From positions 4,876,270 to 4,940,269 of the forward strand of contig OZ020265.1 in assembly GCA_963971285.1 (NCBI GenBank): DNA of 64,000 nucleotides. The letters run 5' to 3'. The translations under genes and the position numbers were made by a program. A model generated the notes under the pieces. The model saw only the letters and a program-made list of their open reading frames with translations, ran no database searches and was not told where the DNA came from. Source of the DNA: Astropecten irregularis (Eukaryota > Echinodermata > Asteroidea > Paxillosida > Astropectinidae). Of the stretch, positions 11,401 through 26,400 are shown in pieces; within the stretch, counting starts at the first letter, position 1; every line of letters starts with the position of its first letter.

Positions 11401-14400
11401 TCACGGCTTCGCCAGGTGGCCCAATCCCTTCAATTGTGGGCCCTATTACGCCTTTCACTTCACATGTTCGGCATATCTCCGAAAGTGCCAATTGGGCACA
11501 CTTTCCCTCGTGTATATGGCGAACCATTCTTCAGAGTGGAAGTTTGACCCTCCTGTCTGTTGAAGAGAATTAAAGTTTGCACTAAAATAACAAATCAGCA
11601 CTCACTGCAATCAAGTTCATCTGAGCCATCCGTCTGACAATCTTGAAAACCATCACATCGCGCATCACTAGACACACAGGAGCCATCGCCACAGTCAAAG
11701 AGGTCGTCGTATGCACACGGAGTAGGCTCTAATATATCGAGGACAAGGATCGAAGGGACAAAGCTTACCAATAATCGGCAAAGGCAATTTTGATAAATGA
11801 CCGGTCTGTAAAATTGAGCCATAAGTAACAAATTTGGCAAACTGAGTTATATCTGTCGAATGAGAAACTATCCCCATGAGGTTTAATATGGTTCATGTTT
11901 GAATGTTTGATATGAATACTACTTCTTAAACACAGAATGATCCTACAATTCTACAAACTCTTCCCAGGTTTAATAAAATATACCCTGTAAACATGCTGAG
12001 TGACATCAGAGCGAGTCACAAAATGTCTAACATGCTTGAATCGATACAAGTAATAACCTGCTACAAACTGCTCATCAACCAACATAATGATCTAAACTGT
12101 ATCAGATGCTTAAATGAGTTTGGAGGACCTGATGTTTCGATCCTAGCAGGATCTTTCTCACATCAGGCGCCCTCCTTAATTCAAGCATGTTTGATTTTAC
12201 TGAATTGTTCATGGTCAAATTGTTAAAGTTTTTTTCAGCAGGTGTTTTCAGTATTATAATTGTTCCTAATGCCCTTCCTATACGTGGTTGGTCCAGTCGA
12301 GGTTTTTGAACGTGAAACACATTTTGAAGCTAGTGTGGCCGAAACACTGTGGCTCTTCTGAAAAGTTTAAAAGTAGTCTATTCCTCATTTGTTTATCTCT
12401 TAGGAGCTCGATCATCATCCCATATGTAAACTTCATTCTTCTTAACTACTTGTCTACGGTGGCCCCATGATGACTGAATGTGTTCGTGTTGGACATGTGG
12501 GGGTTTGACGTTGGACAAATGAATTCTGAACCGTGGACCTAAAGGTCCTAGACCGTGGACGTTTTAATATGCACTGCTGACATTCTCACCAAATATCGCA
12601 GAGAGTTGAATGTGGAAGCCTTCCTTGGCCACAGTGGAATCCGTCCTGAAGTGTATCGTCACCTCGCTTGAATTAAAGGTGATGGTTCTAACTTTTGTGA
12701 TGCCGTGCATCCTGAACACCATCCCAGCTCCTCCTTGAAGAGTGTCACCAGTAAACCAGAGCTCATCTCTGGAGGTCTCGGTGGCAAATGTCCTCACCGA
12801 GATCATGATCCCGTATGGGTAGGCCACCAGCCATTCGCAGTCTAGATCGGAGGGATATTTATCTGGATATCCGGCAGAGTACAGGTCTTCATGTAAAAAC
12901 CGATAGAGGTTGTACAAGTGATCGCCACAGTCATCTACAGGCGAGAATGCAATGAAGCAAGCCATTACGCAAGCCCGTCAATCAAACTGTACGCATTCAT
13001 TGGAGTCGTTGTCGTCCATTACCTTGGTCAAACTAGGTCAAGTGCGGTATGTAAAACATGTGGCGTTGCTAAGGTTGGCGGGACTTATCTAATCCGGAAC
13101 TATACATGTCCACACTAATAAGCAAAAACAAAACAAAACAAAAACAAAACAAGTGAAAACACAAGCAAGCAAACAAGAAGCAAGGAGCGACTTCCAGACA
13201 GACATCCAGACCAACACCACCACAGACAGACAAACAAGGGAGGGATGAAAGGGAGTGCCATGATTCAGGTTTCTGGTGCCCACCTTCTGGCAATCCCCAG
13301 GGGAGGTTTCAGAGGTCAGGCTGGGTGGCAAAAGAGCCACGCCCATCGTTGAGTTGGTGGTGACTGCCCATCGCTGGCCACCGAGGAAAGGGAGGGAGGT
13401 TTTAGCTCACAAAGAGGGGGATCGTTGCAGTGGGAAAGTTTGGGTGGTCCTGGCACGGAGTAGTGGTTAACCCATGTCTCGCCGAGGCGAGCAGGTACTT
13501 TAGCCAGGACCAAATAAGATAGAGACTAACCCAGAAGTGACAAAGAAAGTACATATAGTTATTGTTTTCAGTGGGAAAAACGAGGAACAGAACATTGGTT
13601 AAAATAGCAAGTTGAGTGAGTCGTATGTGATTTCGAGTTTAAAAACGAAAGATTTGGGCATAATTTTTGGTGAACATGGAAACATCGTTGCGAGAGGAGT
13701 AATATCGGAATTCTGTGAGAATTTTACATTTGATTCGGGTGGTCCAAACTAGAAGGGGGTTGTCAAAAGTCTGTTTCGAGTACAGGAAGTAAAACATGAA
13801 TTTTAAAGTCATATTGAGGTAATTAAAGAGGTTTACGGCTTTTTCGGACGACCCCTGGCGTGCGGAAGGAGAGACCAGTACACGTCGAAGTTGAAGCGGA
13901 TGTCGGGGAGGATCTTGTGAAGGAGCTGCTTCAGAGCTGGTTCAATGGCAGGACACTCGATACAGAGGTGGATGGTTGTTCCTCTGTGGCCGCACCATCC
14001 GTATGTTGAGGAGATGGCTGAGTCAATGTGGTGGAGAACTGTTAGGAAAGGTACAGTGTTGTATCATGTGCAAGAGCCGGAATTGTGCATTGACTTCCTT
14101 CCTGGTAGTCGGAATACTTGTTTCCACGGTATGGCTTGTTTCGTTGGAATAACACCATTTGTGTGCAAGCGGGTAATATTGCACTCACCCAAGTGGTTCA
14201 GCTGCTTGTTGATGGGGCGGTAGATCACCTTTGCTGGCGAGTGGGTGATGATGGAGTCTCTGGTGGTTTGAATCTTAGGCTGTGGACTTGGAATTGCAGG
14301 AAGGTTGCACAGACGAGAAGTTAAGAGCCGGTATATCCGGTTGGATTGGAGAGTTTGGGAAGGGCAGGGATTAGAGCAGCTTCCAGTTGAAACAGTTCGG

Positions 14401-17400
14401 CTTGGAGAGTCTTGGGGACGGCGGGTGACGCATGCGCGGCGGGTGACGCATGCGCTCTCGGTAGTACTGTGCTGCGTTCCACTTTCCGGAGTCATCGAAG
14501 ACGTCTCCGACTGATCTGATTCCACACGCCAGGAGCCAGGGTGAAAGAAGCGTTTGGACACATGGTGAACTCAGAAAGAATAACTGGCATTTAATGGTAA
14601 ATTAACAAAAATGGATTGATTCGGGTTGCGCTGCCACGCGAGCTCCCGAAATGATCCAAGCACGTTTGACATTACTGCGGGAGGTAGGGAGATTTACCAG
14701 GTACTTGGTATTAACGCAGAAGAGTTGATAGTCAAATTGGATTCTACGAAACTGAAGGCGATAGCATTTTATAAATTCAATAGAAGAATGGGTCGGGTCT
14801 CGGAGGAGTTTCTGGATAGAGTTTGAGGAGACTCTCCGTGTCGTTAGACAAAAGTTAAACACAAGATAAAAAGTAGTCACCAAAACCCATAACAGTCATG
14901 GTTTTGAATAGCTAATGTTTATCAGCATTATCGAAAGCCTTGTCTGTCTGTCACAAAGGCACATTGTTATAGTTTGCATAAAGTAATACATCTTTGGTGA
15001 TATTTATATTGTCTTGTATAGAGCGGTCAGGGAACGTGTAGCTTTGATCAGTGTGGATGACATTATCGAGTCTATTGTCCAAAGCTTTAGCAACAATTTT
15101 ATAGTCGACGTTGAGGAGAGAAACTGGACGCCAGTTGGCGATGACAAAGAGGTCGCCTTTCTGTGGTAAGAGAGTAATAACAGCTCTCCGGAAGGAGATT
15201 GGTAAGATTTGGTTGCGTATGGAGGCTTGAAGGACCGAGATCAGGTCATCCCCGATGAGCGGCCAAAACAATTGGTCAAATTCAGAAGTGAGTCAGTCAA
15301 GTCCGGGGGATTTGTTTTGACCTAGTTGACGGACCGCGACAAAGAAAGAAACAAAGAAACAAATACCCCTACACCCCAACATATAAAACAGTTTTTTGTT
15401 TAGGTTAAGGGTCCGACTGTGCTTCATAGGGAAGCCAGAGCATGCCCTTCGCACTTACCTGTTGAACACACTTGGCGTCCATTCCGTGAGCTGTCGTTTC
15501 TTACACATACAAGGTCCTCCATTCTGCAAGCAATTTCGTTCTCACCGCAAGAAACTAATCGGTAAATATACACATATCAGTTTTATGAATATAGTTTGGC
15601 AATGAGGTACTTTCCCTTATTCGGGAGAACCTTAGGATCAACCTACACGTTCTCTGACGTATACATAATATATACCTTAGAGCAAAAAACATACTTCTAA
15701 ATTCCATCAGGTTCCAGGGCTGTTGATAGAGTTGTAGCATTAAGGAGGGTCCACAAAATTGCTATTATTGGGCCCATTCACACCTACTTGTTTTACATAC
15801 CTTATGTGGACCCAATTCGTTTGTTATGTACTGATGACCAAATGGACACTTTTAAACCATTGGTATTTAAGCTTTACCAGTTTTGTTCATGATGCAATTT
15901 GGTGTTGGTACAGGAATGGCATCCCTATTTTTAAAACCTCAAGCAAAAGGAAAAGTTCATGCATACGGATTTAAGCAATTGCTTGAACTTTATATGTTGC
16001 CAGACAAACAATAATTGCTTACAAGCAATTGCTACTTTTAATACATATAGGCCTCTAATTGAACAGGCATTTTAAAGTAATGGATACGCTTTTGGATATG
16101 ACTTGGAAGTAGATTTGGATTCTCAGGATAAGTTAACCGAGACGAAACCGGCGCCGGCGCCGATGGAAGTTATTTGTTCCCAAGTGGCGCCTTTCACTCT
16201 GTGTTGCTTCGGATATCATCCTGTTTGCACTCACCTGTGTCTGATGGTCTCTGTTCAACAAGAAGCTCAAAGCCACGATTTGTGTCCTTGTAGTTAGACA
16301 TGAACTTCAGGAACATTTTGTTGCCCTTGGAGGCAATCCAGACGGGGAACAAATCTCTAGAGACAGTATTGCCATAAAAAAGACCGATATATTTAATTTG
16401 AAATAAAGTTTTGATATAGATGTTACAGGTTATAGGAATAGAGAGGTGATTATGGTTAACCATAGTAAAACTTGATAACGAACATTCCGTATTGAAGCAC
16501 ATAGTAGCAATAAACCAAATTTACCCGGTCAATATGAGAAAGGCATTGTTGAAATCGTCTTCATTGCCACAAAGCAGGTAGTCCAATAATTTCGTCTCAA
16601 ACTCCACGAAGTTGAGAACCACTCTGTATCCCACCTCTGCCACCACTGACCATAAGCACTTCCGTCTATTCGGATAGTCAGCGATGGGCCATCCAGGCGA
16701 TGCTATCACCGATGATGCATTCTGCGTTACATTGACAAACGTATCACTGCAAGGTTCTGGAAAATTATCAATAGATGAAACATTCCAGAAACTTGAGTAA
16801 ATCTTATATGGTGGACGGTCGAACTTCATTCTTCATTTGAATGGAAACAAACAAACTAAGAATTACAATGAGCCGGACAACCAGACGTCCATCCCGTCCG
16901 ACAGCTCGACAGACATACGAACGTCAACAGCTCTACAGCCCGACCAGCTGACGGACAGCCCATTCGACAGACAAACACCGTTAGCTCGACAGACAGCTCG
17001 ACAGGCAATTTGACAAACAATAAATCGAAATGAATCTATTGTGAGGTTTCGTGTTCTTCTCAGCCTCATGTCAGAAAAAAAATACATGTACAGTGGCATC
17101 AGGACATGTCCTTCGCTCTTACCTTGTGAACAAACGTGGCGTCCAAACCTGTCGTTTGTTACACATACGAGGCCCTCCATTTCACAAGCAATTTCATTCT
17201 CACCGCAGGAAACTAGATGGTAACCATACACAAAAACAAGTGTAAATATAAATGTATTTTGGACTTTTAACTGAATGGGTAATGGGGCACTCATTTATAC
17301 GGGAGTTGGACATATAACCTTAGAAAACGTACCTTAGTCTAACATAGGAACTACCTCAGTGAAGAAACCATAATTCTAACTTCTCTTCAGTTTTATCAGA

Positions 17401-20400
17401 ACAATACATAGATTTGCGACATAAAGGAATTGCGTCAGTGCATAAAGAACTAGTGCCTTGACCCGACATAAGCTCTGGCTTGGGCTCCGGATCGGGCTCC
17501 GTTTCGTGCATTCAATTGAAATTAACACGTGATAAAAAGGCTTTTCACTACTTCTTGACAGTGGAATCTTTGTTTTGAACAACGCAATTCCACAGCCTGC
17601 GGAGCCGCAGCTGATACCAACAATAGTGCACGCTCACTGTGCGGCATTTGGTTTCCCAAACTCTGAAACCGGCGTCTTTCACTCAGTATGTCCTTCTGTT
17701 TTCGTCCTTTTCTACTCTCACCTGTGTCTGATGGTCTTTGTTCAACAAGAAGCCCAAAGCCATGGTTAATACCACCGGCGTTAGACGTGAACTTCAGGAA
17801 CATTTTGTTTCCTTTGGAGGCAATCCAGGCGGGGAACATATCGCTTGAGAAATTATCACCATAGAAAAGACAGATATATTTTCTTTGAAATTTAGAGTGA
17901 ATATAAAGGTTTACGCAGTAAATACGAACTGAGTGACATAAGATGTTTATGGTTAACAATAAAAACATTAAAAACACTTTACCCGGTCAATTTGAGAAAC
18001 GCATTGCTGAAATCGGCTCCATTGCCACAATACAGGAAGTCGTATGGTTTCATCTCAAATTTCACAAAGGTGAGAACCACTCTGTATCCCACCTCTGCCA
18101 CCACTAACCATAAGCACTGCTGATCATTGGAATAGTCAGCAAAGGGCCATCCAGGCGATGCTATCACCGATGATGCATTCTGCGTAACGTTGACATACGT
18201 ATCACTGCAAGGTTCTGGAAATTTATCAATAGATGAAATTTTTAGCAAACCTGATACCTGATACCAAACCTGGCGGACGATTAAGCTTCATTTTAATGGA
18301 AACAAACAATGTCCCCCTACCATCGCCCCAAAATATCCAACAAACAAAGAATTAAAATGAGCTAGACAGCCTGACATTCCATCCCACCCGAGAGGACGAC
18401 CGACAGACAAACGCCGACAGCTCGACAGACAGCCCCTTCAACACAAATACTTATAATCGAAACAAATCTATTGTTGGGGTTTCGTGTCCTTTTGAGTTTC
18501 ATGAGAAGGTCGACGTGAATGAAAAATGCAGTGTCTTCCAAACACGGCCTTCGCTCTTACCTGGTGGACAAATTTGGTGATGATTCCGTGAGCTGTCGTT
18601 TCTTACGCATACAAGGTCCTCAATTTTACAAGCAACCTCATTTACGCCGCAAGCAACTAAACGGTAAATGTACACAAATTAGTGTTAATGTAATAACATT
18701 TGGGCTATTTACTGAATGGGCAATGGGGCATATTCACTTATTCGGCAATTGAACCAAAAACCTTGCGATAAACGTACCATTACTCTCAACTTAGTGGAGA
18801 AACAATTGTTTGAAATTACCTTCAATTTGATTAGAGCAATAATTATTTAGATTTGCGGCATAAAGGATGGTCCCCAAATTGTTATCAACATTACTGAAAA
18901 TGCGTCAGTGCGCAAAGAACTAGTAACTTGACCCAACATAGGCTCTTGCCTTGCCAACAATGATGCACGCTTAATGTGAAGCATTTAATTTTCCAACCTC
19001 TGACACCGGCGTATTTCACTCAGTATATTTCTTCTGTTTTCATCATTTTATGTACTAACCTGTGTCTGATAGTCTCTGTTCAACAAGAAGCTCAAAGCCA
19101 CGATAAGTTACATTGCTGCCAGAGGTAAATTTCAAGAACATTTTGTTGCTTTTGGAGGCAATCCAGACGGGGAACAAATCTCTTGAAAAAAAAATTGTTA
19201 TAAAAACAAGAAAGATATAATGTTTTCATTTAAAATGTAAACAAGGTATCAATATTATGCAGTGAATATGTACAGAGGTCCCATAAGTTGTTTATGCTTT
19301 AACTAAATAAATAACATAGCTCAGAATGATTTATTTAGTGTTTAAGTTATTGAAATGTGAACAAAGAAAATTTGACTTGAGCGGTTTTCAAACCATCCAA
19401 TGACTCAGTTTTCTGTATTTGTCATTGTTAGATATTTATAATTTCAATTATGTAGTTGACATTTGCTCTACATTGAAGTATTACCCGGTCGTTGTGAGAA
19501 ATGCATTGCTGAAATCGTCTTCGTTGCCACAATACAGGTAGTCATAGCCGTGTTCCATCTCAAAGTCCACGAAGGTGAGTACCACTCTGTATCCCACCTC
19601 TGCAACCACTGACCATAAACACTGCCGATCAATGGGATAATCAGCGATTGGCCATCCTGGCGACGATATCACTGATGATGCATTCTGCGTAACGTTGATA
19701 AGCGGTTTTCCACATGATCCTGGAAATATTAAAAATATATGAATGTACCACAATCCCGAGCAACTCCGTTTTGGATGAACAGTCCAAACAAACAATCAAC
19801 CCAGCCAACCTAATTTAGTATTTTGACAAGCTTATAACTCGGCTGTCATGCTCACTACATGTAATGCATACATGACGGGTATTAAAATACAAACAGGTCA
19901 AGAGAGGGCCCTATTACATATGGTACACCTAACAAACAGATAAACAGACAAACAAACATCCCGATCTGTCTTCAGACATACCGACAGATAGAAACAAGAT
20001 CGACATATTCTACATCCACCCAACAGCTCGACCGCCCGACCGACAGACAGACGAAAAAACAAACAAATTATGTGGTTGCAGGTCCCACTGAGATTCATAG
20101 AGAGACCCACATCAGAAGAGAATACAGTGGCATCAGGACAGGGCCTTCGCTCTTACCTTGTGAACAAACTTGACGTCCATTCCGTGGGCTGTCGTTTCTT
20201 ACACATACGAGGTCCTCCATTCTGCAAGCAATTTCGTTCTCGCCACAAGAAACTAAACGGTGAATGTACACAGATCAGTGTTATGAATAAATCCGGGAAT
20301 CCTTGCCAAATGGACAATAGGACATCAATATTAGGAATATCTGTAGGGTTATTAACTAGTTTGGCAATAAAAAATTGTTTTTACTTATTTTTGAGATGAA

Positions 20401-23400
20401 CCAAGAACCTTAGGATTAGCGCACCCAGGCACTTATATATTGCAACTACTTCAATGTAGAAACAATAGTTGTAATGATTTCCATCAGTTTTGTCAGACCT
20501 GTAGATAGATTTGCGGCATAAAGGAAGGTCCCAAAATTTCTATCAAAATGGCCGAAATATGCGTCAATGCACAAAGAGAACTAGTGTTTTTTTTTTCCAA
20601 CATCGATTCAGGCTTTGGTCCTTATCTTGCTTTATTTCTTGCATTTATTTAAAAGAAACCGGTGTGAAAAAAGAGGGTTCTGGCTACTGCTTGCCAGTAG
20701 ATTCTGTGTTTTTCAATGGAAAAACCACAGTCTATGTTTACATCATATCGGTGACAACGAATGATTCGTAGCCGATGCAAAGGTTTGAACAAGGCCCCTT
20801 GTCGGTGCTTCTGTTTTCATCATTTCTGCACTTACGTGTGTCTGGTAGACTCTGTTCAACAAGAAGCTCAAAGCCACGATTACTAACATAGCCGTCAGAC
20901 TTGAACTTCAGGAATATTTTGTTGCTTTTGGAGGCAATCCAGACGGGGAACATATCACTTGAGAAACAATTGTCATCAAAACAAGAAAGATATAATCATT
21001 TCATTTAAAAAAAAAAAAAAATATAAATATTATGCAGTGAATAGGCACAGAGGTACCATAAGATGTTCATGGTATAACTAAATAACATAGTTCAGGACGA
21101 TTTATAATGCTTAAAGTTAAGAGGGCATGACGTGTTTTTATCCGAGCAGGATCTTTATCAAAGGCTAAATGACAATGGGACCAGAAGATGCAAGTGACAG
21201 AAACTCAAATGAAGCTGCTTTTTGTACTTAACCTCTCCATCTTGATATTTAATCCTCTCATTATCATCTTTGTTAATCCATATTCCCCATTCTTCCCAAC
21301 ACCTTTGGAGTCTGGCAACTTTGATCTTGCCTACCTCACCCCTGTTTGTCTGACCAATCTCACCATCCCTCCTATTGTTATCATCCTTTAATTCATTCAT
21401 TTGTGTTTCTTTCACTTGCATGTTCTTTCCCCTTCTCATTTAGCATTTTAGAAAGATTTAGCTGGTAGCGAAACTTGTCAGGCCCTTCCAACTCTAAACA
21501 TTTGATTTATTTCAGGTAATTTAGGCTGATGAGCAGTTTGCAGGAGGTTATCACTTCTAATGATGTACACTGTTTAAATGATTGAAATGTGAATAAAGAC
21601 ACATTTTTCAAACCATTGAATTACTCAGTTCTGGAGTCCATTCTTTGTGAGATATTTGTGTTAATTATGTAGGTGACATTTTCTCTACATTGAAGCTTTG
21701 AGTAGCATTGAACTAGTATTACCCGGTCGTTGTGAGAAATGCATTGCTGAAATCGTCTCCGTTGCCACAATACAGGTAGTCATAGTCGCGTTCCATCTCA
21801 AAGACCACGAAGGCGAGTACCACTCTATATCCCACCTCTGCCACCACTAACCATAAACACTGCCGATTATTTGGATAGTCAGCGATGGGCCATCCAGGCG
21901 ATACTATCACCGATGATGCATTCTGCGTAACATTGATAAGCGGTTTTCCACATGATCCTGGAATATTAAAAATATATGAATATACAACAATCCCGAGCAA
22001 CTCCGTTTTGGATGAACAGTCCAAACAAACAATCAACCCCACCAACCTAATTTACTGTTTTGACAAGGAATGAGCAGAGAAACCTGACTCACAAGCTTAT
22101 AACTCGGCTGTCATGCTCACTACATGTAATGCATACATGACGAGTATTAAAATACAAACAGGTCAAGAGAGGGCCCTATTACATATGTTACACCTAACAA
22201 ACAGATAAACAGACATACAAACATCCCGATCTGTCTTCAGACATACCGGCAGATAGACACAAGATCGACATATTCTACATCCATCCAACAGCTCGACCGC
22301 CCGACCGACAGACAGACTAACAAACAGATTATGTGGTTTCAGGTCCCATTGAGATTCATAGAGAAACCCACATCAGAAGAGAATACAGTGGCATCAGGAC
22401 ACGGCCTTCGCTCTTACCTTGTGAACAAACTTGGCGTCCATTCCGTGAGATGTCGTTTCTTACACATACGAGATCTTCCATATTACAAGCAATTTCGTTC
22501 TCGCCACAATAAACTAAACGGTAAATGTACACACATCAGTGTTAGGAATAACTCCAGGAAACCTTGCTAGATGGACAATAGGACACCAGTGTTATGAATA
22601 TTTGTAGGGTTATTTACTAGTTTGGCAATAAGACATTGTTTAACTTATTTGGGAGATGAACCAAGAACCTTAGGATTAGGGAACCCAGGCACTAATATAT
22701 TGCAACTACTTCAATGCAGAGTCAATAGTTGTTATGATTTCCATCAGTTTTGTCAGACCTGTAGATAGATTTGCTTCATAAAGGAAGGTCCCCAAATTGC
22801 TATCAAAATGGCCGAAATATGCGTAAAGGCACAAAGAGAACTAGTGCTTTTTTCCAACATCGATTCAGGCTTTGGCCCTTATCTTGCTTCATTTCTTGCA
22901 TTCATTTAAAAGAAACCGGTGTGAAAATAGAGGGTTCTGGCTACGGCTTGGCAGTAGATTCTGTGTTTTTCAATGGAAAAACCACAGGCTATGTTTTCAT
23001 CATATCGGTGACAACGAATGATTCGTAGCCGATGCAAAGGTTTGAACAAGGCCCCTTGTCGGTGCTTCTGTTTCCATCCTTTCTGCACTCACCTGTTTCT
23101 GATAGTCTCTGTTCAACAAGAAGCTCAAAGCCACGATTGGTATATCTAGACTTGAATTTCAGGAACATTTTTTTGCTTTTGGAGGCAATCCAGACGGGGA
23201 ACATATCTCTTGAGAAATAATTGTCATAAAAACAAGAAAGATATAATCATTTCATTTAAAATGTACATAAGATATCAATATGATGCAGTGAATAGGTACA
23301 GAGGTCCCATAATATTTTCATGGTTTAACTAATTAAATTAACATAGTTTAGGACGATTTATAATGCTTAGAGTTAAGAGGGCATGACGCGTTTCGATCCT

Positions 23401-26400
23401 AGCAGGATCTTTATAAAAGGCTAAATGACAAGGGGACCAGAACATGCAAGTGAAAGAAACACAAATTAAGCTTATCTTGGACTCGACTTCTCCATTTTTA
23501 TCTGATCTCTAATCCTCTAATTATCATCTTTGTTAATCCCTATTCCCCATTCTTCCCCACACCTTTGGAGTCTGGCATTTTTGATCTTGCCTACCTCACC
23601 CCTGTTTGTCTGACCAATCTCACATCCCTCCTATTGTTCTCATCCTTTAATTCATTCCTTTGTGTTTCTTTCACTTGCATGTTCTTGTCCCCTTGTCATT
23701 TAGCCTTTGAGAAAGATTTAGCTGGCAGCGAAACGCGTCAGGCCCCTCCCAACTCTAAACATTTGATTTATTTCAGGTAATTTAGGCTGATGAGCAGTTT
23801 GCAGGAGTTTATCACTTGTAATGATGTATACTGTTTAAATTATTGAAATGTGAACAAAGACAATTTTCAAACCATCCAAAGACTCAGTTTTCTGGAGTCA
23901 TTTGATTTTAAGATATTAATTACGTAGGTGACATTTTCTCTAAATTGAAGCTTGCAGTAGCATTGAACCAGTTTTACCCGGTCGTTGTGAGAAATGCATT
24001 GCTGAAATCGTCTCCATTGCTACAATACAGGTAGTCGTATTTTCTCAATTGAAAGGTCACGAAGCTGAGTACCACTCTGTATTCCACCTCTGCCACTACA
24101 GACCATAAGCACTGCCGATTATTCGGATAGTCAGCGATGGGCATCCAGGCGATGCTATCACCGATGATACATTTTGCGTAACGTTGATAAACGTATCACT
24201 GCAATGTTCTGGAATATTAAAAATAGATGAAATATTCCACAATCCCGAGCAACTCCGTTTTGGATGAACAGTCCAAACAAACAAACAAACAAAAAACACC
24301 CCAACAAACAAACAAACAAACAAACAAACAAACAACTCCATCACCATAACAAACAGACCAACAAACATCCCGATCTGTCTTCAGAAAAACCGACATATAG
24401 ATACTCGATCGACATATTCTACATCCACCCAACAGCTCGACCACCCGACCGACAGACAGACAAACAAACAAACAAATTATGTGGTTTCAGGTCCCAAGGA
24501 GATTCATAGAGAGACCCACATCAGAAGAGAATACAATGGCATCAGGATATGTCTTTCGCTCTTACCTTGTGAACAAACTTGGCGTCCATTCCGTGAGCTG
24601 TCGTTTCTTATACAAACGAGATCCTCCATATTACAAGCAATTTCGTTCTCACTGCAAGAAACTAAACGGTAAATGTACACAAACCTATTGATATGAATAC
24701 ATTTGTGAATCCTTGCTAGTTGGACAATGGGACACCAGTGTTATGAATATGTGTAGGGTTATTTACTAGATTGGCAATAAGAATTTTTTTTTTTTAAGTT
24801 ATTTGGGAGATGAACCAAGAACCTAAGGATTAGCGCACCCATGCACTTATATGCACTTCAATGCAGAAACAACAGTTGTAATGAGACCTGCAGTTTTGTC
24901 AGACCTGTAGATAGATTTGCGGCATAAAGGAAGGTCCCCAAATTGCTATCAAAAATGGCCGAAATATGCGTCAATGCACAAAGAGAACTAGAGCTTTTTC
25001 CCAACATCGATTCAGGCTTTGGCTCTGATCTTGCTTCATTTCATACATTTATTTAAAAGAAACCGGTGTGAAAATAGAGGGTTCTGGCTACGGCTTGGCA
25101 GTAGCCAAGGTGTTCTTTTTTCAAAAACCTTGCGATAAACGTACCATTACTCTCACCTTAGTGGAGAAACAATTGTTTGAAATTCCCTTCAATTTCATTA
25201 GAACAATATATAGATTTGCGGCATAAAGGATGGTCCCCAAATTGTTATCAACATTGCTGAAATGCGTCAGTGCGCAAAGAACTAGTGCCTTGACCCAACA
25301 TAGGCTCTTGCTTTGCCAACAATGATTAACGCTTAATGTACGGCATTTGGTTTCCCAAACTCTGACACCGGCGTATTTCGTTCTCACTGCAAGAAACTAA
25401 TCGGTAAATGTACACAAATCAGTGTTATGAAAACATTTTGGAATCCATGCTAGTTGGGCAATGGGACACCAATGTTATGAATATCTGTTGGGTCATTTAC
25501 TAGTTTGGCAATGGGGCATTTTCACTTATTCGTGAGGTGATCTAAGAACCTTAGGATTAGCGTACCCGTGCTGTAATATAATATAACTACTGTACCCCAA
25601 TGCAGAAACCACAGTTGTAATTATTTTCAGTTTCAGTATCAGTTTTGTCAGAGCTGTAGATATATTTCCGGCAAGGAGGGTCCCCAAATTGCTATCATCA
25701 TGACCGAAATATTATGCGCCAATGCACAAAGAGAACTAGTGTTTTTTTCCAAAATCGATTCAGGCTTTGGCTCTGATCTGGCTTCATTTCATGCATTAAT
25801 TTAAAGAAACGGGAGTGAAAAGACAGGGTTTTGGCTACGACTTGGCAGAAGATTCAAAGGAAAAAACTGCAGGCTATATTTTCATCATATTGGTGACAAA
25901 GAATGATTCATAGCCGACGCAAAGGTTTGAACGAGACCCCTTGTCGGTGCTTCTGTTGTCATCCTTTTCTGCACTCACCTGTGTCTGATAGTCTCTGTTC
26001 AACAAGAAGCTCAAAGCCACGATTTGTACCCCTGTTGTCAGACGTGAACTTCAGGAACATTTTGTTGCTTTTGGAGGCAGTCCAGACGGGGAACATATCT
26101 CTTGAGAAAGTATCACCATAAAAAGAAACATATATTTCCTTAAACATATCGATTACTTGTTAAGGTTTATGCAGTGCATAGGTACAGAGGTAATTTAAGA
26201 TGATTATTGTTATTAACCGTAAACAGATATAATGGAAATTCCGCATTGAATCACAGAGTAGCATTGAACAAAGTTTACCCGGCCAATGTGAGAAACGCAT
26301 TGCTGAAATCGTCTCCATTGCCACAATACAGGTAGTCACAGTAGACATATTGGCACATCGTCCTAAAGTCCGCGAATGTGAGAACCACTCTGTATCCCAC

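Larger units (their letters stand above)
17460..25910. repeat. Five degraded copies of the GGCTCC-type MITE co-duplicated in the cassettes
   Basis: Copies lie near 17,465-17,560, 20,600-20,745, 22,855-23,005, 25,005-25,105 and 25,750-25,880. They share with 50,776-51,017 the order: CTCCGG-like arm, ACCGG/ACGGG, GGCTACGGCTTGGCAGTAG (versus GGCTGTGGTTCGGAAGTAG) and GATTCT. Their equivalent positions show one insertion before the duplications. Confidence 0.65.

Noticed and set aside
14064..14561. 165-codon minus-strand open frame as an independent gene
   Set aside because: It lies within the decayed LINE, in line with RT and C-terminal zinc motifs, and frames change around it.
16863..17294. Minus-strand frame with repeated CRAVCRANG/LSVSWSGCRA-like residues as a cysteine-rich protein
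   Set aside because: The N-terminal part overlaps the real C4 exon 17,123-17,212; the rest translates a CGACAGACAG low-complexity intron tract.
20070..24691. Recurring plus-strand frames with SYLVNKLGVHSV
   Set aside because: They are antisense shadows of the C4 exons and repeat only because the cassettes repeat.
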